64,000 bases of DNA from Nageia nagi (Eukaryota > Pinophyta), in the NCBI GenBank assembly GCA_050084985.1, contig JBITNC010000002.1, forward strand, positions 20,274,001 to 20,338,000. Reading direction: 5' to 3'. Made by a program: the position numbers and the translations under genes. The notes beneath the pieces were generated by a model. That model did not search any database. It was not told the DNA's origin and worked only from the letters and a program-made list of their open reading frames with translations. Each line of letters starts with the position of its first letter. Positions within the stretch are counted from its first letter, which is position 1. Shown here one piece after another: positions 1 to 12,400 of the stretch.

Positions 1-1459
1 CTCTAGCTTCCCATTTGGTGCAAATTGTCACTTGTAAAGACATGGTCTCCAAAAATCAATGCTACGAAGGGCTACCAAAAAAATTCTCCCATTGTGAACA
101 CCTCTCTCTTGGATGAAACTACTTGAAGTCAACAAATACATGTATTAATCCTCTACTTGAAAAACATGTGTTTTAATATGTTTGAAATATTGACCACTCC
201 TGAATTGAAGATTTGTTTCGGGATTTGGAAAAGAAAATCAAGTAAAACATTTGCATTCGTAGAGTCTAGTTGTTTCTCGAGGGCAAACAGGTACAAATAG
301 ATTTATGTTGTTAGAATTACAAAGGCAAAAAGGTATTGTCTACCAAAAACAAGATTTACTCTTACCTTTGTTTGCATTTTGACCTATATCTTATTGACTA
401 GCAATCATTTTCTGATGTTCTTAATTTCTCTATAAGGTAGACTCAACAAGTGTTCTTATTAGTGGCTGCATGATAGGCTTTGCTAAGGTCTGTTTTTGAA
501 TGTTGAAATTTTAATCAATTTCATGAGCTTAATTTGGTGAAGGCTAAAAATGCTAGCAAGTCTTTTAGAAACCTTCAAAGCCCCATTAGTTGGTCGTTTA
601 TATCCAAAATTGTCGTATGATCACTTTTCTAAAAGGCTAAGGGGGTGTTGCAGACACTTTTGTGAACTCCATTTTGGCATTGGTGTTTAATACACGTTTT
701 TGAGACAAGATTACTTACCAAGTCCTACCATCTTTATTTTTATTTAGTCAAATAACAAGTTATTTTTTGGGTGCATTATCAGTAATACTTGACACCCCTA
801 TAAAATTTCTTTAGAGAAAATTGGCATCATCTTTGATGCCATGGGAAAAAGCACTCGTACCAAAAAGCTGAAGCAAAATGAAGTATTGAGAGATACATCT
901 TCCTACCTCCACGATGAAAATCACACGCTAAAGGTGTGACCAACTTCAAAGAAAACTTTAATAGCATAAGAGTTTATTAATTGCGCAAAGTTTCAATACA
1001 TACAAGAATAAATGGAGAGAATTCAATATCACTCTTAAACTAGAAGTTCAAAGGCGAAGAAAGAAAATATATTCATGTCCATGGATGACCAAAATAGATC
1101 AATGGGGCTCAAAGGTACATCCAACTAGAAAGAAAAAGTGCTATGGTTTGAGAACCATAGGGACTGAGATTATAATAACTACAAAAATTCGAAACTATCA
1201 TCAGAAGAGAGGCCAGTGATAAATTTGATAACGTCAAAAAAGCTTGTTTAGTAATGTCACATGTTCAGGAATATGGAATTGGCAACCTCATCATCCACCA
1301 CTATGAAAGGGCCAATGGTAGATCTGATCACATCCAAAAACAGTTGCTTAGAGCTAAGAAGACCATATTGGGTCTACCTATAATCTCTCCTAACATCCAA
1401 GGCCAATGGATCCCTTGTATTAGAAAGGAAGTTGGTGATGCACAATTGTCTTTCCTAAC
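1..1459. other. Unassigned AT-rich sequence
   Basis: No convincing coding segment on either strand. It may hold decayed copia integrase sequence continuing from the fragment at 1460-2944, but I could not read conserved motifs. Confidence 0.4.
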
Positions 1460-2944
1460 ATCCAAGACAAATATCATAATGCATTAATTGGAGCGGGTAT
1501 GAAGCCCTCCATGCTCTTCCTCTAGAAACCTCTCTAGCATGCTTGCCTTTAGAACAACCCTCACAAACCACAAACTCTATTGTGGTCATCAACTTTGGCC
1601 ATACCATAAACTAACTCTTGTGAAGTCAATAACCTCAAATTTTGAAAATTCAATTGGTCATACCTTAAGTGCCACAACTAAATTTTAACTTCAATAGCAA
1701 CATTTTAAAATAAGCTCTCTTGAACTCCAAACTTCAAAGAGAACCATCCTATTGCTTGACATGGGAACAATGGTGGCAACTCTATTCCCATGATTCTTGT
1801 CATAAATGATTCATTGCTTGTCATCAAAAACAACTTAATAGTTTCATTCACAAAGTTGCCATACACTCAACAAATTACACTTAAGATCAGATGTATAATA
1901 AATATCTTGAATGTGCTTCTTATGTTCCTTTGTATTCACTTCCATCACACCTTTGGTTGTCACTTCCAAAGACTTGTTATCACTAGGCTTGATCTTGGTC
2001 TTGAATGTCTCATCCATAGTGGCAAACAACTCCTTGATGCCCATCATTTGATTTGAGCAGCCAAAATCAAGATACCAAGTGTCTTGAAGGTTCTTTTTAG
2101 CAATGTTACATGATAAGAACAAGTTGCTTGTAGCATCCTCATTCACATTAGCATAATTTTCCCTCTTTCTTTCATTAACATCTTTCACTCTACATTCTCT
2201 TTCAAATTGTCCATACTTTGCAATGATAGCATTGGACATTCCTCTTATCAAACCTTCCTCGACCTTTAGCAAGTGGTCGTCCTCTTCCTCTAGAAGAATT
2301 TTGATTCTGATCTTTGCCTTGTCCTTGTGTGCTTATGCTAGCACCGTCATTCCGTGAGACTCTTACCTTTAAGGTAAAAAGTCTTCTCATCAATCATCAT
2401 CTCCATCAAAGGTGTCTCTTAGTCTTTCTTAATGGACATAAGAGAACCAACAAGGTGATCAAACTCCAAAGTTGCCAAATCCTCACTCTCCTCAATAATG
2501 TTGGCAACATGGTTCCATCTTGGTGTTTGTATTCTTAGCACCTTCTTGACAACTACTTCCCTCTCCATTCTTTCTCCAATAGCGCCCATTTTGTTAACCA
2601 CATCCTTCACTCTAACACAATACTAACTCACTTTCAGCCTCTTCCATCCTCATGTTCTCAAACTCTCTCCTCAAGGTTTGCAACTTGACTACTTTCACTT
2701 GGCCACTTTGTTGGAAAGCCTCTTGTAAGGCCTTCCAAGGATGTTCGGCTGACTACACATCTGCTATCCTTGGAAACAAGCTCTTGTCTAGAGCTGACTG
2801 AATGTAGTACAAAATCAAGGCATTCTTCTCTTTTGCCTCCTTTGCTTGTTTTTCATTTTGGGGGATAGTATTCTTATCAATTGGCTCCACATAACTAGAC
2901 TCCACAACATCCCAAAGATCTTTATGCATCAACAATGTCCTCAT
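1460..2944 (-). pseudogene. Ty1/copia gag-protease-gag_pre-integrase remnant
   Basis: Antisense fragments, in order on the minus strand: a copia gag piece (2944-2753, KDLWDVVESSYVEP), a second gag piece (2610-2419), a Gly/Arg-rich zinc-knuckle region with CYHCKVW (2393-2202), an aspartic-protease start (WYLDFGCSNQMMG near 2080; the usual DSGCS is altered to DFGCS), and a GAG-pre-integrase finger (LWHLRYDQLNF near 1670, then VCEGCSKGKHARE near 1560). The frame is broken by several shifts. Integrase, RT and RNase H are not recognisable to the left. The 5' end of the element stops at the LTR that begins at 3015. Confidence 0.8.
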
Positions 2945-3014
2945 GTCTATAGGTTACATATAGTTTTTCTCACGTTTACCCCACCTTTTGCGTTTTCACT
3001 ATATTTCTTTTATG

Positions 3015-4664
3015 TGTAATGTCCCAAATATTTTCTAGCCTTGTACATAATGTGTTTTCATATTTTTGGAGTGTCATTGTAAAACCTAGAAGAGGGACAT
3101 CTAAACTTGAGGGGTTATTTGGGAGTGTTTGTTATGTTTTATTGTCAAAATATGTAATATTCCCAAATTTGGAATGTCTCACTCACTCCAGCACCAGGAA
3201 GTGGGGCGTGCACCCTCATGGTGCTCTTTAGCAATTTAGGAGTATTTTCATAGTTTTAGGACAATTTGGGAATATTTCAGTAATTTACGCAGTATTTATG
3301 GGAGTTTTGTATTTAATTACCCACTTGGAGGCTCTCCAACATGGGATGTAGGGATTTTGAGTCATTATTTGTTATTTTTATGTATTAATTGCATGGGACA
3401 CTTAATGATGCTAAATAAATATTGTAATTAAAATACCAAGACATTTATTATTTGTAAATGCAATATTAGTCTCTTTAAATGAGGCGTTTCGTATTTTAAG
3501 CCTTGATGAATATAATTTGGCATCCCGAGGCACTTTAATGCCTCTCTATGTAATTATGCTTCCCCTAGGCCCAACTTCACACTTAGGGGCAAAGCATGAG
3601 GAGGGAACACCTATCCCTAGGCGTAGGAGACTCCAAGAGGAAGGTGTGGCATCTAGAGAGAAATATTGGCACTGTTGGATGTCATTTTGTGGATCCTAAA
3701 GACACCCACATTGGAACATCACACTTCAAGGACACATCTCAACCATCAAAGGCAATCGTGGTGATCCCAAGGTGCATGGAATTATCTAGAGGTTGATTCA
3801 GGATCTAGAGGCCATATGGAGACTATAAAAGGAGGATGAGGCCTCACTTGAAGGTATGCATGTTTGGAATCTTTCTCTCCTCTTGAGGTTGCGGGCGCTG
3901 ACTCCTTCTATAGCCTTTTGCTGAACAAAACCCTCAAGAGAGGTGTTGATATTCGGTGAGGTCTCAGGGCTATACGGATCGCTAATTTGAGGCATTGCAA
4001 ACCTCAAAGGTTTTGTTAGCTATCTAGGGGTGTTGGTATTACCCTAGATTACCTTAACACTACTAGAGACCCTAGAGTCTTGGCCACAACTTGTGGAGGA
4101 GGAAGACTTGGTTCAAGCCTTGCCCATTTGTGGGACAGCCCTAGTGTTATTTTGTTGCTCTCGACTACATTCTTAAAGATCTTCAACTAGGGGGCATCAT
4201 GTGCTCTAAGACAAGGCATGTAATTTTATTATCATTGCAATATTATTAAATTACATTTCTCGGCTCAATTATTGTGTTATCTTTCAGATTCTTGCCCTAG
4301 TAGGCCAGACATTGAGATTGTGCATGATATTTCTTATTATCTTACTTACTAGCCTAGATGTTGAGATTGCTTAAACAATATTTCGTTTATGTGGATGAAT
4401 TCTTCTACTTAAGCTAGATGTTTGGTATTTTGGATGCTTGTTGTGGAGTTTGCACACTAGGAGAGGCACATTGGGTCACTGAAGACCCCAATGTTGGGTT
4501 TAAATTTCCAGTTTAGCCCCTGGAGGCTAGACGTTTGCTATTTGTGAGCTTGGATAGGGTTTATTAAGTGTATGAACGGTTGTTGGCCAATTTAAGGTGC
4601 CTTCTAGCCAACTTGAAGTTCCCCTTTGGCACAATTCCGGATCCGCCCTAGTCTCGAATATTAT
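3015..4664 (+). mobile_element. LTR (about 1.65 kb), plus orientation, TGTAATGTCCC type
   Basis: Begins TGTAATGTCCC, the same start as the two solo LTRs at 41037 and 44174. It ends in a decayed AATATTATA directly before a primer binding site at 4667. A TATA-like box (actataaaagg) lies near 3824, giving a plausible U3/R layout. No second LTR of this element was found in the window, so the element is truncated. It appears to have landed in, or recombined with, the copia remnant on its left. Confidence 0.65.
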
Positions 4665-4666
4665 AG

Positions 4667-4679
4667 TGGTATCATAGCC
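4667..4679 (+). other. Primer binding site (initiator Met tRNA type)
   Basis: TGGTATCATAGCC, one base away from the canonical plant retrotransposon site TGGTATCAGAGCC, two bases after the end of the LTR at 3015-4664. It fixes the orientation (plus) and the LTR end. Confidence 0.75.
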
Positions 4680-5590
4680 TTGATTCTACCAACCTGTGAA
4701 GTCAAGGATTACGAAGAGTAGTTGAAGAATTTGAAGATTTGACACCAACTCACAGTGGTATCTATTACATTGGTAACACACCTACCAACAGTGGTTCAAT
4801 AGTATTTGGCTAAGATCCAATATTGAGATCTCAAATACGATGGTAAAAGTTTGCTATCCTACTAAGCAAACTACAGGGTACATCTGCGAAGTCTTGACAA
4901 CTATTCCACTAGTATCTTATCAAAGGTAGAAGGTTTGAAAACTCTCTTAGCAAATTCAATGATTTCTAAATTTTTTCTAAGCTTTCAGGAAGCCGATGTT
5001 GATCATTTTGGGAGATAAAAGGAGTAATCAGGCATCTACAAGCTATACGTTGGGCACACTCAACTTCAGAAATGAGAGTCATCTAAGCAGTCATTGGAGC
5101 TGAGGAGGCAATTCTTGATTCCAAAATCTTCAGTTTTCGGTTTTAAAGGACTTCATGGCACCACTTCAAGGAGATTTTCACATCAAACTTCGAAAATTAG
5201 GCCATTGAGGAGTGATGTTGAGGATTTTCACCCCAAGCTATGAGGATTACAAATTTGAAGGAGGTTCGTTGAGCTTCAAGGAGGAATATCTATGCCCATC
5301 TTAGGGAGATTTGGCTACTAAGAATCATACGTTGGAAGAATTGCTCAATAACTCAAGATTTTGGAGCTCAGAAGCCATACATGGAGGATAGAAGAGTCAC
5401 ATTTTGTTGTGACAAATTTTGGGCCCATAACCCATAGGTTTACACTCAAAAGGGTATCTTTCGCGAAGGAGAGCATATTTGCAGTGATATTACAATGGTT
5501 CAAAGGCAAATTCAGAGACAGTACACAGAAGGAATCTGCATCAAACTAATTTTTAGGCACTCCAAGAGTGCAACGTTGGATTTTTGACCT
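4680..5590 (+). mobile_element. Leader/internal remnant after the 3015 LTR
   Basis: Follows the primer binding site. A 62-codon open frame at 5361-5549 is present, but no gag or pol motif is legible. The sequence runs up to the 3' end of the minus-strand element 1. Confidence 0.4.
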
Positions 5591-7093
5591 TGAGCATTCT
5601 CTAGTATCTAATCCTGATTCATCTAAAAGTTCTCAACAATGGGTCTCAGAGACTCCAATCTCCTAAGGAAATCAACTCTGTTTGTCACAATATCCTTCAT
5701 CTTTTCTTCTTCGATGGAGATCCTTTTCAAGGCCTCCACAAATTGTGCCACCACTGTTAATACTTCTTCAATCAACTCTTCTTTGACAGCCACCAACCCC
5801 TCCTTTAATGGTTTCAACTTCTTGAGCTCTTCGGGGGAACCTTCATGGATTCTATCTCTCTTGTTAATCTCCTCTAGGCGGCTAACTCCTCCTTTAGGCT
5901 CTTGATTTCTTTCTCCTTTTGCAGCCCGTCCTTAATGATTGCATCCGCATTGGCTATGATTGAGTGCTTTCTACCCACAATTCCGATAGGGCCTGTATTG
6001 ATGAATTGGTTTATTTGTTTGAGATCTTTAGGCCTTTATGGGTTAGCCTTGTCTGTGTACACAATCTTGATGTGAACTACGTCGTTAGTCATGTGTACAT
6101 AAGTCTAGCTCTTCTCTGGACGAGTGGAGGTCTCTCCAACTTGATCATTAGTTTCATCATCTCCAAACTCCTCACTGACGTCCATGTTGAAAACAACAAA
6201 GCACTCATCTATGTCAACACCCCACTCATCATTTGGTGGTGGTTGGTGGGTTTCAATAATTGGTTCATGGTTGATTTTGACATTTTTCTTTTGCCTCCTT
6301 GATGGTCTTGCCTCTTCATCAACATTCTCTTCAGTTGCTTCGGATGATTGTGACTAAGGTGTTCTTCTCAACTACGTTCTCCTCGGAACTGATTCAGAGG
6401 TCGGACTCTTCCCTTTTCTACGAGAGGTGGAAGGATCCGATGAAGCGGACTTTTGAAATACCTCCAAGATCCGCAAAGACTCTTCCTCTTGAGCATCTAG
6501 AATCTGAATAGGCTGAGATTGGTACTCTACTTGTTCACCATCCTCTCCTCGTCCATCTTCTTGATTGTCTTTTGGTTCATACATCGAGCTAGGGGATGGG
6601 AATCCAGATGGTGGAATAATTGTAGATGGGAGTTGGACTAGCTCTCTAGGTGGTCTTTGTGAGGGTGATGGATCTTTCTCTCTATTCCTCACATATCTCA
6701 CTACCTTGTTTGTTGCCACATCTTCCACCTCTCTCACATCATGCTCATCCATGGTCTCCCTTACCTGTTCGACCATTGTCTCAATTGGATTCCTCCCATG
6801 CATCGAAGCATATTGACCAAGAGGTTCTTCAATTGTGGTAAGGGCTCTTGCCTCTCACATATTGAGATGATACAATCCTTTTTCAGCCTCTCAAACTCTT
6901 TTGCACTCTCCTTGGCTGCACTACTCCTCGAGCTAGTCGTTTTGTCCGAGTAGGTGATGGGTGTCTCAAAAAATGATGCGCAAGCCTTCCTGGAATGAAA
7001 CCCCTTCAACGTTGCCTTGGTCTTGTTCCCTAAATGCCCCATGTATGTTTGAGAAATCAAGGATGCAAATTTGAAGTTAAGCCCTAATTTCAC
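5590..7093 (-). pseudogene. Element 1: long non-gag-pol ORF, acidic middle and coiled coil
   Basis: A minus-strand reading frame broken by a few shifts and stops. Order: an N-terminal part with SRSSAAKESAKEFERLKKD (7093-6761); an acidic, Pro/Ser-rich part (6803-6372, with NQEDGRGEDGEQVEYQSQ and STSRRKGKSP); a further acidic stretch; then a Lys/Glu-rich coiled coil (about 5980-5620) starting GRKHSIIANADAIIKDG and followed by KEIKSLKEEL. The coiled coil aligns with that of element 2 (ARNHIVTQNAVV...EEVKRLKSEL). No known domain was recognised. It is probably an extra ORF of a large retroelement, since no RT, integrase or transposase is seen nearby in the same orientation. Confidence 0.6.
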
Positions 7094-7337
7094 CCTTCTT
7101 CCTCACTTTGGTGCAAAAAATGAAGTGGAGAAATGATTTGAATTTGGAAAAAGGAGGGGCTCCACCTTGCATTTATACAAAAAAATTAAGTTTTTGCAAA
7201 CCCTAGTCAGCCATGTTCCTTAGAAATTTCATCTTACCTGTCCAAATGGCCGACCTAGGGATCCGTGTTGGCTCTGGAATTGAGATATTGTTGCTTGTGA
7301 CTAGACGTGGGGGTGAGAGAGCGGCTTAAAGGTGGGT

Positions 7338-8144
7338 GCATGCCCAAAAAAGACAAGATTTTGTCTTTTTGGATCATGCACTCAATTTATAAGTGTATGG
7401 CCTTTGGATGTCTGACAACCTGGCTCTCCCACTCGTTCTTCTTGAACTGGTGCTCGTGCTCTGACCTCAACTTGTTCCAAATTTGTCTTTCCTGGGATGT
7501 TTGACATCTCCAAGAATCCCCCTAGGGAAGGCACATGCTTCAAAAAAACAAAATTGTCTTTTTGAAACATGTGCCCATCCCTCTTGGCATGCTAGTTTGA
7601 GTGCATGCCTCAAAAGTCAAAAATTTGTCTTTTTGGAGTGTGCTATAGGTTTCACTTGCCTAGTTTAACTTGTTTTCGGACCTTCTGTAAGCAAGACTTA
7701 GCCAAATTTTATCATTCTTGTCAACCTGAAGCCTCCATGGGTCAGGCGCATGCCACAAGAAGTCAAGATTGTCTTTTGAAACCGTGCGCCTACCCTCTGG
7801 GTCATGCCTGAGCTGGATGCTAGCTTTGGACTTCCATGCCTTAACTAAATTTCCTATCGAAATCAAACTAGACATCCCCCTACCTTGAGCGCATGTTCCC
7901 AAAAGGTAAGATTTTGTCTTTATGAGAGGTGCACTTAGCCTTGGGGTGCTTCATCTTCACTTTTTCACCTTCAGGTTCATCTCGGGTGGCTTCCTAAACT
8001 AGCTGCATGCCCCCAAAAGACAAGATTTTGTCTTTTTGAGAGATGAGCTTGGCTTGTAATGCATCAAAGTTGCGTCTTTGACCCTTCGTTTCAACCTAGG
8101 GGCATGCCCCAGAAAGGCAAAATTTGGTCTTTTGGAGACATGCA
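7338..8144. repeat. Tandem array of seven hairpin units (element 1)
   Basis: Units at about 7338-7379, 7531-7574, 7601-7643, 7745-7790, 7888-7933, 8001-8049 and 8099-8144, 70-193 bases apart. Each has closing arms such as GCACATG/CATGTGC or GGCGCA/TGCGCC and an inner AAAAAGACAA...TTGTCTTTTT stem around a 4-base loop. The arms co-vary between units (GCACATG in one, GGCGCA in another). The array lies about 250 bases upstream, on the minus strand, of the element 1 ORF. Confidence 0.8.
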
Positions 8145-9362
8145 CTTGACCTTGGGGTGGCCCAGTTTCGCTTGACTTGACTTGTACTTGACCTGGTTCC
8201 CTAACTTGGCCTAGACTCAATTTTTGGTTCCTAGACTTGGTCATTTTTTGGGAAATTTAGGCTTTATTTGACACGACCAAGACTAGATGAATAACAATAC
8301 CTAGGCTTCGGATGATAGGCATGATAACCAAGTATATGGAGTTTTCAAAGACTCATGATGAGATCATGACTTTGTATGGACTAAAGTTGTCGAGGGTCTG
8401 GATTTTGGGGTGTGTTATGTTAGTCACAACAGGGTGGATCCATATGATGCCCTTTCTAGTCATTGCCCATCTTTTTGGTGATTTCTTATAGAGTTTCCTC
8501 TTTCAAGATTTGAAGACAAAGCTTGTCAAAGAGGTTGGCAATGTAATGTGCCTAGCCATAGTAGTATTTGTGTGTGTTTGTTAGTATTAGCTTGATAATA
8601 ATTATTCCACATGCATGGGATGACACTAGTTAGATAATAGAAGACTCTATATAACGTAATACCTCCCATGTGGAAGCACATGTTAATTATTAATATAAAT
8701 GAGTGTTTACTCAAATGTAGGGAGCCCTCTTGAAGTGTCCAGTGATAAAGGTACCCTAGTTGGTGCTTTACCTTGTTTAGTTCAGTTGTGTGTTTTTTTA
8801 AGTAGGTTTGTAACATCACCTTCCTACAGCAAAGTTATTCCTTGAAGAAATCCATCTCAGATCTTTAAAGTCTATGCATGAATAATTTTTCCATGCTGTA
8901 TTTTTAGAAATTCAGTTGGATTTACTTCTATAGTTTGTTACCATTACAAATATGTCACTACCACTTCTCTAAGGATTATCTCCTTCCAGAGAAATTATCC
9001 CTAGAACATATCTATCTCCGATCTTTGGAATCCCTTCACGAATATTTAGTCCATATTATAAGTGTACAATTTCTATGACACTGCAATGCTTGCCCTGCCA
9101 AAATTTGAAACCGAATTTCTTTTGCTTCTTTTAAATACAACCTGCCACATCATTTATTTGGGACTATTGTTCCAGTATCAAATGTTATAATAACTGTTCA
9201 GTACTAGACATAAATTCACGAGTTTTAATATCAAGAACTTTGAATATGTTAATCGACTGAAGTTAGTTTTTTGTTATCATATTTGAAGTGCTTAATATCA
9301 TTACTTGTGAATTTATTCCAGGTAAAAGATACATTCACAGGAATAAAATTGAATATATTTAC
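8145..9362. other. Host-gene intron, with a diverged direct repeat
   Basis: No exon found. The stretches near 8825-8930 and 8990-9062 are diverged copies of one sequence (AtCTccGATCTTT...), about 165 bases apart. The next FIP2-like exon would be expected in this direction but is not seen. Confidence 0.5.
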
Positions 9363-9436
9363 CTTGTAAATTTGCACTTTGCAGATTGGCACCAGCTAGT
9401 AAACCTCCACGAAGAGTTGCACCACTGAATTCACAC
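9363..9436 (-). CDS. FIP2: FIP2-like exon 7 (pentapeptide repeats)
   Basis: 74 bases, acceptor cttggtag, donor CAAG/GTAAAT. It completes Glu and encodes CEFSGATLRGGLLAGANLQ and then SANLQ, ending in phase 1. More repeats must follow (a DAxLxG coil is expected next). None was found in the 9.36 kb to the left edge of the window, so the next intron is at least that long. Confidence 0.9.
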
Positions 9437-12400
9437 CTACCAAGAAAAAGTCCACAAACTGTAAGAAAAAAACGTACAAAGGAGACCATAGAAGTATATA
9501 ACTTAAACCAATCAATAACAAAAACATAATTCAAATGTAGCACAACTTCAAAGTTCGAAACTGCTTCACAAGACAGATGAACCATGGCCTTGTTTGTTCT
9601 ACCATGTTCATTAATTTCCTATAGTATATAATTTTCCTTTACTGAATTGTGAATGACAAATTTAACATGTTTTTAGTCATATGAAATCCCAGCTTGCAGG
9701 GCTCTAAAGCACAAAAATAAGCTAGTACCTAAGGGGTTGTCAAATGTATACTGGGCTTAATCATTTGACCTAATTTATTATATATGTGACAATCTCTAGG
9801 AATCTTGTAAATATGCTAGAGGAGGCATTTTCTTAGTTCTCCAAATTAGTACAGTTCTCAAGTATCAAAGATTGGTCATTATATGTCAAAACTGTTGGGA
9901 TGGTGAATGGTGTAGGAAGAAGACAAATTTCAAGTCCTTTCTGCTCCTTGTTCTATAATGTCAAGTTGATTTCTCACTTCTAAGTAATCCAATACAGTGT
10001 GTGAAAATCCAAATTGTGGTTTCGTCTGCCTTTAAAGCATATAAATAAGCTAGTACCTAAGGGTCTGTCAAATTTATAATGGACTTGGTCATTTAACATA
10101 ACCTATTCAACGTGTCGCAATCACTAGGTATCTTTTAAATACGCTAGAGGCAATTTTTTAGTTGTCTGCAATAAAATAGTTCTCAAGTATCAAAGATTGG
10201 TCATATATGTCAAAAAATATTGGGATAATGAATGACAGAGGATGAAGACAAATTTCAAGTCCTTTCTAATTGTTCTATCTTTGCACAAGGATCAATTTTT
10301 CACTTCTAGTTCTAACTAATCCAATGCATGGTATGAAATATTCAAACTATGGTTTTTTTAGTTAAGAATTAGATGGCAGAAGGTTTAAGTGACAAAAAGG
10401 AATCAATTCTTAGCAATCTAATAAAACAAGCTGAATACCACAAGCATGCCAATTCCACCCACCCCCTTCTCTTTCATCTCTTTAACACCATCATTTGCAC
10501 TAGCTTCCCCACCCTTGGACCTCAAATATTATCCACCCCATCCTCAAATCCAATGATCCATATGAACTGAGCAATTATCATACCATCATGATTCGCCACA
10601 ACATTATGGAGGACTACATATACAATTGGCAGATTGTACAGGCTTCAAGGAAGGAGGATAAGCATATTTTTGCAAAGACCACCAACCACATCTTGAACCT
10701 TTGAGCGATCATTGAGGAAAAGTTTTGAAAGTCCCCAGTTTTCAGTTGTTTTGTAGATTTCAAGAACGCCTTGAACACAGTCCCTCGACACCAACTCATG
10801 GACAGACTTAGACAATTGCGGATTCCCAAGTTGGGTCTTACAGCCATTTTGAATCTTTACAAGTCCTTATTAGGTCGGGTATGTATTGTTGAGGGTATCT
10901 TTGATAACATCCATAGCACCATTGGGGTGAAGTAGGGTTGCCCACTCTCCCCAATTCTCTTTGGTTTCTATATGCACAAGTTGGAGTCATTTATATTAGA
11001 GACCATAGGCCTTGAGGCAAGGTGCCTCCTCCATGGTAGTCAAGTCCCCATCCTCCTCTTTGTTGATGACATTGTTTTTCTCTCACATAAAATAAAGGAT
11101 CTAAAGTGCTTGATGGAGATCCTCGACTTATTCAACACCAGACTGTTGTACCCACACAACGCACCCCAACATACAAGATTTCGGGGACCCTATTTTTGCA
11201 AAGGCAATGAGGTGCATTGCCTTGAGATTGGCTTTCGACGATGGATAGATCATTCTAAAGAGTGCAAATATGATATCAGGGAGCGATTCAAGGAGATCTT
11301 GCAACAAAGACCCCAAAGATTATCAGAGTATCCAGTCACCAGTTTTGGAGCCATGGAGCCAAGATCTGAGAGACAGCATCAAAGCATGGATTTTTGAGTC
11401 CAGAATGCAGTCAATGCACATGGGGTTAGTTTTGCAGAATTTGAGCTCACAAATGCCAAAGGTGACAAAAAGGCGCTTCTTTGGAGGATTCAAGCACAAA
11501 GGTGCCCAGGTGACAAAAATGAGCGTTTTTGTCAATTTTGAGTCCGGGTGCAGTGAATATGGCTAAGATGACAAAAATAAGCATTTTGGTCAATTTTGAC
11601 TCCGAAAAGCCGAAAAGGGCAAGTATGATAGAAAATGTGTGTTTTTGTCAATTTTGAGCTTGGAAGTGATCAATAAGGTAAGAATGTGCATATTTGCATA
11701 GTTTAGACCCAGAAAGCTCGAAAATGGTCAAAAATGTAAAGTTGACCCCAGAATGCTCGAAAATGCTCAAAAAGTGCGTTTTTGGCTGGGAATGCACATA
11801 AATGTTTGGTTTTGACCGGAAATGTAAAGTTTGAGCTCTGAAGTGTCGAGAATGCCAAAAATGATTGTTTGAGATTAAGCTCGATTTTGACCGTAAATGC
11901 CGAAAATGACTAATTTTTAGAGCATGAGCTCGGAAATGCCGGGAATGATAGAAATTGCATAGTTTGCGCTCGAAAATGACGGAAAGTGTGGATTTGGTCA
12001 AGTTCAGGCTCGAAAATGACAAATATGGGTTCGAAATGCACAAGATGTACCCAAGAGCACAGTTTGAAGAATTTAGTGATATCATAGCCTAGGTTTTGAC
12101 ACATAGTTCCCAGGAATGGCAAAATATGAAAAATTTTCAAGAGACAAATGCAAATGATGTTGAAAATCAAGTCTAAGAGCGTCATTGGAGAGATAAGGTT
12201 ATTTCTAACACAATTAGGACTTAAAATTTTTTTATTTTGACCAAGTTTTAAGCCCTCCAAGCCTAGGCGCAGTTTTTCAAGCCAATGGAAATCCATTGAG
12301 GTGTATTTTGACACCTAGCTACTAAGGGAAAAATGAAATTATGTTTGATTGAATGTAAAATCCCATTCTAAGGTACTTTAGGTCTACAAATTTTTTATTT

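Noticed and set aside
7338-8144. CRISPR-like array of palindromic repeats
   Set aside because: Spacing is irregular, repeat sequences diverge, the context is a plant retroelement, and no cas genes are present.
11648-12314. Minus-strand open frames of 134-145 codons inside long LTR copy 1
   Set aside because: They follow the 58-bp repeat period (repeated HFRAQ-like strings) and are not kept in copy 2.
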